A stretch of DNA of 64,000 nt, taken from Podospora pseudocomata. Lineage: Eukaryota > Ascomycota > Sordariomycetes > Sordariales > Podosporaceae. The notes beneath the pieces were generated by a model. The model worked only from the letters and a program-made list of their open reading frames with translations. It had not been told where the DNA came from and made no database searches. The translations under genes were made by a program, and so were the position numbers. The DNA lies in assembly GCF_035222375.1 (NCBI RefSeq), contig NC_085889.1, forward strand, positions 806,001 to 870,000, given 5' to 3'. Within the stretch, counting starts at the first letter, position 1. Each line of letters starts with the position of its first letter. This document shows positions 55,217-64,000 of the stretch, in pieces.

Positions 55217-56108
55217 ATGGAGTTGCGTGATGACTATGAGACGCTTGCCTACATCGTCAAAACCAACAAAGCGCTGACGCCGTTGAGCCGGGAGACTCAA
55301 CGCTTTCTGGTCATGAGCTTCCCCCCACTGCAACAAAAAGTAATTCTGCGTCTTCGAGCGGAGATGATGGCCACGGTTACAGAGGTGCGCGAGCAAAATC
55401 GATCTCAGAGCCGAGGGACGATTCGACAACGGCGTACCATCTTACATGGCGGCGAGACTTTGAATTCAAGAATGGAGTCACTTCTCAGTCGATAAGGGAG
55501 CTAATCTTTCATTTATTCTTTTATATTGACGAGTACTTCTTGACTCTAATCGATTTGCCCTCGATAGCTGATGCCATTCGTAACTGTGAAACCTTATCCC
55601 ATGAGACGATATCAATGATCGACCCATTGATGCAATCTCGCTTTCAAAAGATTGTCGATAGGGTTCTTGAATCCCTTGGATCGAGAGACCGTCGATTCAT
55701 GCAATAAATGAGGTCGATAGTTGATACGGAATGGCGCGAAAGGATTGTTCTCCCTGACAGTCACAGGCCTGTACCAAACCTAAGTGAATTGGAAGAACTG
55801 AAATCCGGGCCGTTTCGCGCCAGCTTTCGAGAATTGAACAGAAAAGTGCGGTTTGAGAGGCAGAACAAGGAGGCATTTACAGAGCGATTTTGGATGGGTG
55901 TTTCGGGGGCGTCTTGAAACCGGACAGGAACACGAGCCTGGTCACCGTCTCAGTTGCCACGGTATTGTCCATCCTCGTCCTTGCCATTGGAGGAAAGGGA
56001 CTGGGGGGTAAAGACGTGCTGGCAGCAACGGCGGCTTACGCTGCGGTGTTGGTTGTTTTCGTTGGTACAAGCATGGCTCCAGCTTCTGGAGGCGCGGGAG
56101 AGTCTTGA
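55217..56108 (+). pseudogene. Decayed DUF6594-type membrane protein gene
   Basis: Coding-like segments run through all the expected parts of a fungal DUF6594-type protein but lie in different frames. The start (MELRDDYETLAYIV, then FPPLQQKVILRLRAEM) is followed, in another frame, by RELIFHLFFYIDEYFLTLID and RFQKIVDRVLESLGSRDRRF. That frame ends at a TAA, and in-frame sequence resumes as MRSIVDTEWRERIVLPDSHR. A further frame change leads into two membrane segments, VTVSVATVLSILVLAIGG and AATAAYAAVLVVFVGTS, the C-terminal pair I associate with this family. The TAA stands where CAA would fit. No intron with good splice signals explains the breaks. Function of the family is not known. The family assignment is from memory of the C-terminal motif. 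Confidence 0.5.
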
Positions 56109-56364
56109 ATACGGGACAGGAACAGGCACTGAAGACTTGATGACCTGATTTTTTGTACTTTACCAGAATTATGACCTATGATCCAGAACACGATATTCGA
56201 GAGGCATTTTATTTGAGTTCCCTCAACGTGTCACACCCTTTCCAGCAACCAACCCGGACCGCCGGTGATTTCTCAACTCTGCCCTTTCCACGCAACAACT
56301 TGCTCCCATCCTCCTCCTTGTCATTCCTTGACCATTCCCAATAAAGATTACTGCAATCCACCTC

Positions 56365-56664
56365 CTACTCAGCCTTCTTATACACCCCATGCTGCAACGC
56401 CTCAGGATTATGCTGCACATGATGTCCGTGCTGATCCGTAAACAGCACCTGTCACAGACAAATCATCAGCCTTATTCCATTTATCCACCTCTGTATACCG
56501 GCTCAACATACCTTAGGAGGGTGCTTCACGCCTTCCTTCTCCGCCTCCTTCTCCGTCGTCACAACCTTCTCCACCTCCCCCTCATGTCTGCCGCCTCGCG
56601 AGCGGGCAAAAACATGGTCTCCTTCGTGAATCGGTTCGCCGTTCTTGTCTTTGAGGGTCGGCAT
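56365..56664 (-). CDS. Small HVA1/Tudor-like protein
   Basis: Two exons, 56664-56512 and 56448-56365, give 78 residues; the 63-nt intron has donor GTATGT and acceptor ACAG and lies between codons. The start MPTLKDKNGEPIHEGDHVFA and the pattern ARSRGGRHEGEVEKVVTTE...PPKVLFTDQHGHHVQHNPEAL match the hypervirulence-associated TUDOR-domain family, small fungal proteins with an SH3-like barrel. The single domain fills the whole protein. It has no signal peptide. It is the one intact gene inside a patch of decayed genes, so it is probably under selection. The molecular role is unknown; the family name derives from a Cryptococcus gene. Confidence 0.85.
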
Positions 56665-56967
56665 CTTGAATTGGCTTTTGTACAGAGACGAGGTTCGATG
56701 AAAATGTCACACTTCAGATTAGAACGGGCTTTTCTGGATGGTGGTTGAGGTTGTTCTGTTTGTAGATTCGCAAAATATTTGGAGAGGGAGATGGTGACGT
56801 CACAAATGCTTTCATGGGCGCTGCTTTTTGTGACGTGGGTTGTTTTCATGACACACGATAAACTCTCCAATCGGGGGCCTCCTGATTAAGTTCTATCTAC
56901 ACTAGATACGTTAAATTGTCGGCTGTAATCGTCTGTCAGACGGTAACCAACAGAATCCTATTTTATT
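56665..56967. other. Intergenic, HVA1-like promoter side
   Basis: About 300 AT-rich bases with TGACGTCA at 56791-56798 (GGTGACGTCACAA), a perfect 8-bp CRE/ATF-type palindrome about 130 bp upstream of the small gene's start. No gene recognised. Confidence 0.5.
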
Positions 56968-57668
56968 CTATGTCAAGTTTTGCTTATGTTTAAAGTTAAG
57001 AAAGCCCTGCATGACGATTAAATCATCCCGATGGGCAACCGTCACTGGGTCTTTGGCCACCATCTTGAGCAAGAAGTCCCCGTGAACGCGCCAGAAAGGA
57101 GGAAGATAAAGGTGGCTTGCGTACGACTTGACTTCAGGGATGTCTTCAAGTTCAGCGAGCATATCCAACCGCTGCGAGTGAGAAAGATCACGGTGGAGCG
57201 TATAAGTCCGATGGTATCCTTGATTCCTCCGAGAGATGAAGCCCGTGAGACGGCATCAGCATGTCCGTCGGGTCTGGTCAAGATTTGCGAGACAGCCAGG
57301 GTGGTTCTTCTGTTGAAAATGACATGTATTTCGCGAGGGGTGAAAACGGGGCCCTGGAGTTTGACTGGTAACCGAGTGGCTCTGCACCGGCTTGAAGCAT
57401 CCATGATGATTAGAAGACGTGTGGCCGAGTTCCACTCAATCTGCTGAATAGCTGCCGAGTGCACTTTCAGTTCCGTAACTTGTTTCCCAGTCTTGATCTC
57501 ATGTACAGGAACCGTGCAATCTTCCCGGCCGCAAAAAACCGACTTGTCCTCACCGACAGGTGTGATCACAGTGATGGCATTGCCTTCGTCAAAATAGCGA
57601 TGCATCAGCTGACTCGGCAGGGCAGCAGGCTCGGGGTCTTCAGGGTCGGTAGAGTTGTCGTCAGTCAT
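56968..57668 (-). pseudogene. C-terminal remnant of an NLR/WD40-repeat protein gene
   Basis: From 57668 one frame reads HRYFDEGNAITVITPVGEDK, VHEIKTGKQVTELKVHSAAI and TRLLIIMDASSRCRATRLP, which resembles WD40-type blades at the end of fungal NACHT-WD40 (NOD-like) proteins. The sequence then continues in another frame as LAELEDIPEVKSYASHLYLP, followed by PPFWRVHGDFLLKMVAKD and a normal stop at 56968. The frame change lies near 57170. No NACHT or N-terminal effector domain is present upstream, so at most the last ~230 codons remain. NLR-type proteins of this kind act in fungal self/non-self recognition. The family call is moderate: WD repeats are divergent. Confidence 0.5.
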
Positions 57669-58394
57669 ATTCTTTCTGACCAGGACAGCAGCAGGTTCCT
57701 GGATGGCATTGATCTTGCACCCTCAGGAGGTCGGTTTCCGGATGTTGCAACGTCGAGAGCCCGGGCAGTCGCCTCATTTGTGCACTTCTTCGGAGATTAT
57801 CTGTGGCTGAGGTTCGTCAGGCAATGATGAGCAGAATGAAGCGGGCTCCTAACAGTCTTTGTCAACTAGCTCGATGGTGGTCTTGAAGCTATCACGGCGT
57901 ATTATGTAACAAGAGTCCGAGTTGCTCGTAAATTTGCAGAGATGTCGGTGATCAGCTGGGGGATGTTCAGCTCTCTCGTTCGGTAGCCCTGCACATCCGG
58001 TTAGCCCTTCTGTCCATGGTCAGCTCATAGTAATGAACAAGTTCCGTACCAATCACAGCAGATGTTTTATCCACAATCATTACACCAGCTGTTGGTGTCC
58101 CTTCAAAAAATGACCACAGTTGGATATCTTTGGATACGTGACGGAGACTATCGTTGATATCCTGTTCTCACAAGTTAGACACGTAACCGCAGGTAACCGG
58201 TAGCAAAGACATAACGCGAGGCATCTTAAGGTGACAGTGTCCGAGTCTGGAAGCAGCTCCTTGACATATGCTTCGGCGCCTGTTGGAATAGATAGGACGA
58301 GATAGGACATGAGGTAGACAGCCGAATTTGAGCCTCTATGGGGGGGTGCCCAAGAAGTACATTGTATCGATGCGAGCAGCGATGTTCTTGTACA
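57669..58394. other. Intergenic between two gene remnants
   Basis: About 725 bases. The 5' part of the fructosamine-kinase-like gene would be expected here on the plus strand, but I cannot recognise it. A 317-codon open frame on the opposite strand across 58080-59033 is judged an antisense shadow of that remnant. Confidence 0.35.
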
Positions 58395-59101
58395 GTCATG
58401 GCGCGCTTTACGAACCTGAAGCAGCAAAATGAATGGGAGGAGTCGTGGGAGGTCTGGTGGACCAAACACACCAAGTTCATACTGGAGCGGGAAGAGATGA
58501 GTCGTGGACCCTACAGCGAAGAGGAGGCCAAGCTCAAGGAGGATTTTCTCTCCAAAGTCCTCCCCCGTTACCTGCGCCCGCTGGAAAGCGGTGGTCGATC
58601 CATTGACCCAGCACTTTGCCATACCGATCTGTGGCCTGGTAACGTCAAATATCGACTCGACAACGAATCGCCCCTGGTATTTGACGCCAATGCTCTGTGG
58701 GCGCACAGCGAGCTTGAACTCGGCCTTTTCTGCAACTCTAGATACCCGCTGGGTAAGGCCTTCTTCAAGGAAAATTAGAAGAAGGTGCCTATATCGGAGC
58801 CCGAGGAAGACTTCGACAGTTGCAACATCATGTACATGATTCGACATCACGTGTGTTTTGCAAGCGTTTATCCCAACGAAGCCAAACTCCGAGATATGTA
58901 AGCTAGAACCTGTGACTTGTTGTTTGCCAAGACAAAGCCACTGACTGCCATACACTCTTTTAGTTTTCCGGGCAACATGAAGATGCTTGTAGATAGAGTG
59001 AACGCAGAGGAGAAGGAGAGGAAAGTTGCTCAAGACGGCAAGAAGAGCTTCGAGGTAAAGATTGAAAGTGTCACGGATGATCTCAAGGTCCTAGCTACTT
59101 A
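58395..59101 (+). pseudogene. Decayed fructosamine/ketosamine-3-kinase-like gene
   Basis: The C-terminal half of a fungal fructosamine-kinase (APH-fold) protein is clear: NEWEESWEVWWTKHTKFIL, PRYLRPLESGGRSIDPALCH, then the catalytic HTDLWPGN loop and the metal-binding VFDANALWAHSELELGLF. After FFKEN a TAG interrupts the frame; the same frame then continues KKVPISEPEEDFDSCNIMYM and HHVCFASVYPNEAKLRDM, followed after a probable 56-70 nt intron by FPGNMKMLVDRVNAEEKE and a stop at 59101. The first ~130 residues, with the P-loop, are missing or unrecognisable. The family phosphorylates sugar adducts on proteins so that they fall off. The TAG stands where CAG would fit. Confidence 0.65.
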
Positions 59102-59559
59102 GCACCGTATCAAGACGGGCCACAAAACGAATCAGACGTACTGAGGATCGCAGAACCAGACCCAGTTAATACGAGGTTAAAATGGCCAAGCTTTTTATCC
59201 AAGGTACGTACGTATCATTTGGAACAAGAAACAATCTCGAACACTTCCTAACGATGTCAAGCGAAGACCAGATGTTATCATTGGGAACTCACTTTGCCTC
59301 GATTACACATTGCGGGAGGCGGTCAGTGTTTTATGTGTCTCTTCCATCGGGCAAATCCAATGGCATGAGCTCCGGCCTCTCCCCGATCGGTTCAGATATT
59401 TGGATTCCGCATATAACATGCATGTCCAACACGCCCCCGCTGTTGATAGTCACACAACTTCTCGGCGTACTTTTTCTTGTCAACAATCCACAGAGACTTC
59501 CACTTTTCAGCATCAGTTACCTAAAACCGAATGAGGCCAAAAGATGAAGATATTCTTGT
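59102..59559. other. Uncertain coding remnant before the MFS gene
   Basis: A plus-strand frame here reads RRPDVIIGNSLCLDYTLREA and then VSVLCVSSIGQIQWHELRPL but has no proper start or recognised family. It may be another decayed gene or an upstream part of the adjacent one. A start-like ATGGCC at 59181 leads into a different frame. Confidence 0.3.
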
Positions 59560-60910
59560 CCTGGGAGTTCAACACCCAAAGAAGGAATACTTTCCGACCC
59601 TGAGAAGAACGCGGAAGTAACTGAGGAGGCTACTCCAATGGCCACCGAGGCCCCTTACTATGTTTTCACCAAAGGCTAAAAGTTATGGATCAGCATGTCC
59701 GCATCATTCTCAGCCATGTTCTCAACAATGAGCAGCTACATCTACTATCCCGCATTGGTGCCCGTCGCCCACGATCTTGGAGTGTCCGTTGCGTTAGTCA
59801 ACCTGAGCGTGACGACGTATCTCATCGTGGCGGCGATCGCCCCCGCATTCATGGGAGATATGGCAGATCAGACTGGACGACGACCCGTGTTCATGGTTTT
59901 GTTCGTCCTAATGATCTCTGCCAACGCGGGGGATTGCCCTCCAAACATCATACGCCGCTCTCCTGGTACTTCGTGTGCTCCAGAGTGCTGGTGCATCAGG
60001 TAGGTTCTTACAACCATGTTCATGGCTCTGGCTTGGCCAAGATACTGACAGACAACAGCACTGGTAGCAATTACATACGGAGTTATCGCCGATATCATAG
60101 AATTTAAAGACAGGGGCGGCTTTGTCGGCGTCTTTCTCAACCGGCATGTTTTCATCCTCCCACCAACACCCCCCACCTACCCCCTGTTAACATCCACTAC
60201 TCAACAGGCAAATTCCTCGATTGGAACTACCGCCACACCATCTCGAAATTCCAACCCACCACCAACGAAACCGACCTCTTCCCCCTCGAAAAAAACCCGC
60301 CTCCGCGGTATCTACCGCTTCATCCTCATCAGCTCCCTCGACACCCTAGGCTACGGCCTAGCACTCATGACAAACGCCGTAACCAGGCCCCACCCTTACC
60401 CCCTTACCCCCATCCCTTCCTTACCCACCTAGGTGCTGACACCAAAATAAACAAACCCAGCACATCTCCGGCATGATCCTCATGCACAGGGATAACGACA
60501 GCAAGCACTTTCGCACAGTTCGTACAATTCCACCCTTTACCCCCTACCCCCCACCCCATCCTGACTAACTTTACCATGTTCCCGAGATGACAATCACCCT
60601 CCTGACAGACATGAACGTTGAGAAGTCAGCCACGGCTCAAGGGGCATGCAGTATCGTCAGGTGTCTCGGTGCCGGCGCCGGCATCGCCGTCATGCAACCG
60701 TTGGCTGACGCTGTGGGATTGGGGTGGTGCTTCGCAATCTAGGCAATCTTGATGGCAACCGAGGCACCTCTCGTGTGGCTTTGCAATCTCGTGGGCCATC
60801 GTGGGGCAATAACAAGACTGTTCAACACACATCAGGGTCACAAAGTACAGTTTTGCCGAATAGACACCATCACTTTCATCACAAACAACCTATCACACAA
60901 ACGCCACACA
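59560..60910 (+). pseudogene. Decayed MFS (DHA1-type) transporter gene
   Basis: Segments of a major-facilitator drug:H+ antiporter-like protein lie in order but in several frames. The N-terminus (EATPMATEAPYYVFTKG) is cut by a TAA before KLWISMSASFSAMFS. Helices 1-2 are intact (MSSYIYYPALVPVAHDLGVS, VTTYLIVAAIAPAFMGDMAD) with the family loop QTGRRPVFM. After ISANAG the frame changes to the helix-4 segment LVLRVLQSAGASG, and a probable intron leads to VAITYGVIADIIEFKDRGGF. Later helices are mostly lost; RGIYRFILISSLDTLGYG and EKSATAQGACSIVRCLGAGA survive. The TAA is again where CAA would fit. It was probably a quinidine-resistance-like exporter. Confidence 0.7.
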
Positions 60911-61114
60911 TGCTAAACAGTCCCAGTTCCAAAGAGCAGGAAGTCTATTGATCGCTTCGGGAGACTTCAATCGCTGCTCAACAACCTGATCTTGCAACGC
61001 TTATACAATATCTGACAAGTTATACACGCACCTAACACTTGGAGGCCGTTGTACATTTCCACATCTTTTCTTTCTCGTCCTTTTAGTCATGCCACATCGA
61101 AATCTGTTCTCCCA

Positions 61115-64000
61115 TCACTCGCCACCCCTGCTCCCACGTCTGCTACCAGATCTCTGTGACCACATGGTTGGGTGCATCTGCAATCCAGCAATCTCCGGAT
61201 TCCACTTGGTGGGATTGGTGTGGCGCGTAATTAGCATACGCACAGCAGCGTAGGCGATCAACAAACAGCCAAATGCCATAGGGATGAGCCAGTAGAGGGG
61301 CAGCAAGTTGCGGGTGGTGCCAAAGACAATTTCAACACCGGGCGTGTAGATGATAAAGGCAGCGAGCGCAGCGCCGGCAAGAATGCAGTAAAAGGTGACC
61401 CGGTTGGCGAACATGTATCGACCAAAGGGCAGAGTATAACGAGTCTTGCATGCAAAAAGGTTGAACATCTGCATCGTCATGATAGCCCAGTAGTACATCG
61501 ACTGTGCTTCGGCCAGGATGTCGTACTGGGTCTGGCCATCGATTCCCTTGTACGGCGCCGCATCCTTGGTCCAGTAGTTTGTTGGAGCTCCAGCGCCCTT
61601 TTGCATGAGATATGCATCACGCATAGAGATACCGCGCATGTGAAGAACGAAGAAGAACGAAAACATGGCGCCAACGGCCTCGATGATTCCAATCTCGAGA
61701 TAAGCCCAGGACAACAGAGGCCCGTCGACCAAGACTTCGGCGTCGCCACCCTCAAATTTGTCGGCCCAGTACTGTTTGGTGAAGATGTGACCGGTATTGT
61801 GAAGTAGAGTCTTGAACTTGCTGCGGTTTTCGGGAGGCAGTATGACCACATTGGCCTCCTGGTCCCATCGACCCCCGGTGCGACGAATCTGGCGGCGGCG
61901 AAATCTCTCGGCGGACTCTGGGGTGACAGGTTTCCGAGGTGGTAGCTTCATCAAACCCTCGCTGGTCTCGGGGGGATCCTGGTGATCAAAAAGTCAGCGG
62001 CTGCAAAATGTGGTAGAGAAAGTTGTTGACCTACCCAGGCGAATGATAGCGCCGCAATAAGCTCAAACCCCAGGTCAATGACAAGGATCAGAATCGCGGT
62101 AAGGGGAAGCGGAATCGGAACAATGACGTAGAGCAAGTTGGGAATGACCTCCGGCATGGAATGGCTGATGGTGTACTTGATGGACTTCTTCAAATTGATA
62201 AAGATCAGTCGGCCCTCCTGAATACCACGTACAGTGCTGGCAAAGTTGTCATCAAGAAGAATCATGGAAGCTGCTTCCTTTGAAACATCGGAACCGGACT
62301 TGTTCATCGCAATGCCCAGGTCAGCCTTCTTCAGAGCGGGTGAATCATTCACACCGTCGCCAGTGACACCAACGATGTGGCCCATCTCTTGAGCCCGGCG
62401 AACAATCTCCAGTTTGTGCTTGGGGCTGGTGCGTGCGAAAATGATTTCGTCCTTCCAGAAGATGTCGTTCCACTGTTGGTCTGAGAGTCCGTCGATCTGC
62501 TCGCCGTGGATAATAACAGCATTGTACTCGTGTTCTTGGACTTGTTCGATCAGTCGCTCGGTTCGCTTAGCAACCCTCTCCCGGGTCTCGCCGAGCATGA
62601 GGTTGATCTTCCGCGCAATTGCTTCCGCAGTGAGGGGATGGTCTCCGGTAACCATGATGACCTTGACGCCGGCAGCCCGGCAACTGCCAATCGCTTCGCG
62701 GACTCCGTGCTTGGGGGGATCTTGGAGAGACGCCAAACCGACAAACACAAAGTCCCCAAGAGGGTAGCTCTTGGCTTTCTTGTCAAAGGCAAAGTCCTCG
62801 GGATATTGGTCGCCAGGAAGCTCGAGCATTGCAAATCCCAAGACGCGGTGGCCACGAGAAGCCATGTCTTCGTAGATATCATCGTAGGCCCCTTTGTGGT
62901 CGTCAGTCAGAAGAGAATTGCTGCCATCACCTCGGACAAGAAGGCGATTGCAAAGACGCCAAACCCGCTCAGGCGCTCCCTTGATGTACAGAGTCAATGC
63001 ACCATTGCTGTGAGCCTTCTTGTGGATGCTCATGTGCCACTTTGTCTCTGAACTGAAGGGGATTTCGAAAACTTTTGGGTACTTCTCGGCCAAGTTGTCA
63101 AACCCCAGAAGTTGGTCACTGGCATATCGTATCAGTCCGGACTCTGTGGCGTCACCTAGAATTTCCCTCTGATAGATCGGCACATCTGTTCTGTCAAACT
63201 TTGCTCGGGTGCACAGGGATGATATGTGAAGAATCTCCAGAATTCCAGGCGAATCAGGGGTGGCAATTCGACGGTCGACCAGAGCACCCCGCGCCGCTTC
63301 GTACATTGCGCCGCAAGTCCAAATATTGGCGACCGTCATTTGGTTTCGGGTAAGCGTGCCAGTCTTGTCGGTGGCCAACAAGGTAATGGCTCCGAGCGTT
63401 TCGACTCCTTGGAGATCCTTGACGAGAACATTCTGACTGGCCATGCGCTTGGCAGCAATGGTCAAGAGGATGGTGACGGTGGCTGGCAGACCCTCGGGTA
63501 CCCACGCAACGAACACCCCAATGGCAAAGTTCAAAGCTAGAGAGACATTGTTGTTGTTCACCGGGAAGGAGACTCCGAAGAAGATCAGGGCGGTAAAGAT
63601 GGCAATTGTGGCGATGATCTTGACGAAATTTCCAATCTCAACGGTCAGAGGGGAGGTGACCTTTGCTTCGCCGGCCGTGAGGCTAGCGATTTGCCCCAGC
63701 ACAGTGTTGTCTCCAGTCCGAATGACGATGCCGAATGCTTCGCCCGAGACGCAAAGAGTGCTGTTGAACATCAAGTTGTGTGCTTCCAACGGATTTTTCA
63801 TGTCATTGTCCGTCGTCCGATCCTGCGGCTCGGACTCACCTGTAAGGGATGAATTGTCGACTTTGCAATCCGAGGCCGAGAAGACCAGAATATCGGCTGG
63901 CGTCTTGTCGCCCATCCGAACGAAAACCACATCGCCCGGGACCAGTGCAGATGCATCGAGCTGGGAGAGCTTTCCGTCGCGCAGACACATGCACTTGGCC
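61115..64000 (-). CDS. P-type IIC cation ATPase (Na,K-ATPase-like), 3' part
   Basis: The gene enters from the right edge; visible exons are 64000-62035 and 61978-61115, joined across a 56-nt phase-0 intron. The encoded part, about 940 residues, starts just before the actuator domain. Motifs in order: SSLTGES; the unwound M4 helix WVPEGLPATVTILLTIAAKR typical of IIC pumps; DKTGTLT with the phosphorylated Asp; a nucleotide-binding domain with KGAPERVW; MVTGDHPLTA; VTGDGVNDSPALKKADLGIA; then six membrane segments (M5-M10) and a Ser/Arg-rich end. It resembles the fungal Na,K-ATPase alpha-like pumps rather than ENA-type (IID) or calcium pumps; the transported ion is not known. No beta subunit is seen. 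The start and first two membrane segments lie outside the window. Confidence 0.93.

Noticed and set aside
58080-59033. A 317-codon minus-strand frame
   Set aside because: It is antisense to the recognisable fructosamine-kinase-like remnant and carries no motif itself.
1-64000. CRISPR array, bacterial operon, secondary-metabolite cluster or intact transposon
   Set aside because: I found no regularly spaced repeats, no polyketide or peptide synthase core genes, no transposase or reverse transcriptase motifs and no terminal repeats.
1-64000. Dispersed 5S rRNA gene
   Set aside because: Sordariomycetes scatter 5S genes, but I saw no match to the conserved 5S start or its internal control regions on either strand.

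Overview
The window comes from a filamentous ascomycete of the Pezizomycotina, most likely a sordariomycete. Most genes have short introns (about 50-110 nt) with GT...AG ends and GCTAAC/GCTGAC-like branch points. The gene content is typical fungal: alpha-1,3-glucan synthase, GH3 and GH93 hemicellulases, Zn2Cys6 regulator, VID27, Tsr4, SYLF protein. Two nuclear tRNA genes carry introns directly after the anticodon. No bacterial, viral or CRISPR-like sequence and no intact transposon was recognised.

Layout. 0-12 kb: intron-containing tRNA-Phe; a GH3 beta-xylosidase and a GH93 exo-arabinanase transcribed divergently from a shared 720-bp promoter; a SYLF/Ysc84 protein with PPxY motifs; a Zn2Cys6 transcription factor. 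12-26 kb (minus strand): an unrecognised three-exon gene with a C-terminal coiled coil and a decayed copy of its own first exon upstream; a GT31/Fringe-like type II glycosyltransferase; a five-exon alpha-1,3-glucan synthase of about 2,320 residues. 28-45 kb is housekeeping-rich: small secreted protein, aldose 1-epimerase, DNA ligase I, eIF3k, Tsr4, CCT-zeta with a 22-nt exon, prenylcysteine oxidase-like flavoprotein and VID27. 45-54 kb holds poorly characterised, low-complexity genes: a DPRVDSD-repeat protein, an Arg/His/Ser-rich protein, a small single-pass membrane protein, a predicted pseudokinase and a long disordered protein with an N-terminal Cys motif. 54.7-60.9 kb: intron-containing tRNA-His, then remnants of a DUF6594-type membrane protein, an NLR/WD40 C-terminus, a fructosamine-kinase-like gene and an MFS transporter, with one intact small gene (HVA1/Tudor-like) among them. 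61.1-64.0 kb: the 3' part of a P-type IIC (Na,K-ATPase-like) cation pump that runs off the right edge.

How the genes relate. The xylosidase/arabinanase pair probably forms a small hemicellulose-utilisation unit. The glucan synthase and GT31 enzyme both act on cell-wall or secretory glycans. The 28-45 kb genes serve replication, translation, protein folding and trafficking and show no common pathway. I found no convincing new multi-gene system. The items most worth following are the decayed-gene patch (premature stops fit C-to-T change at CAA/CAG), the pseudokinase, the DPRVDSD-repeat protein and the duplicated first exon. Intron positions were read by eye with reading phase checked; start codons and exon edges are predictions without transcript support.
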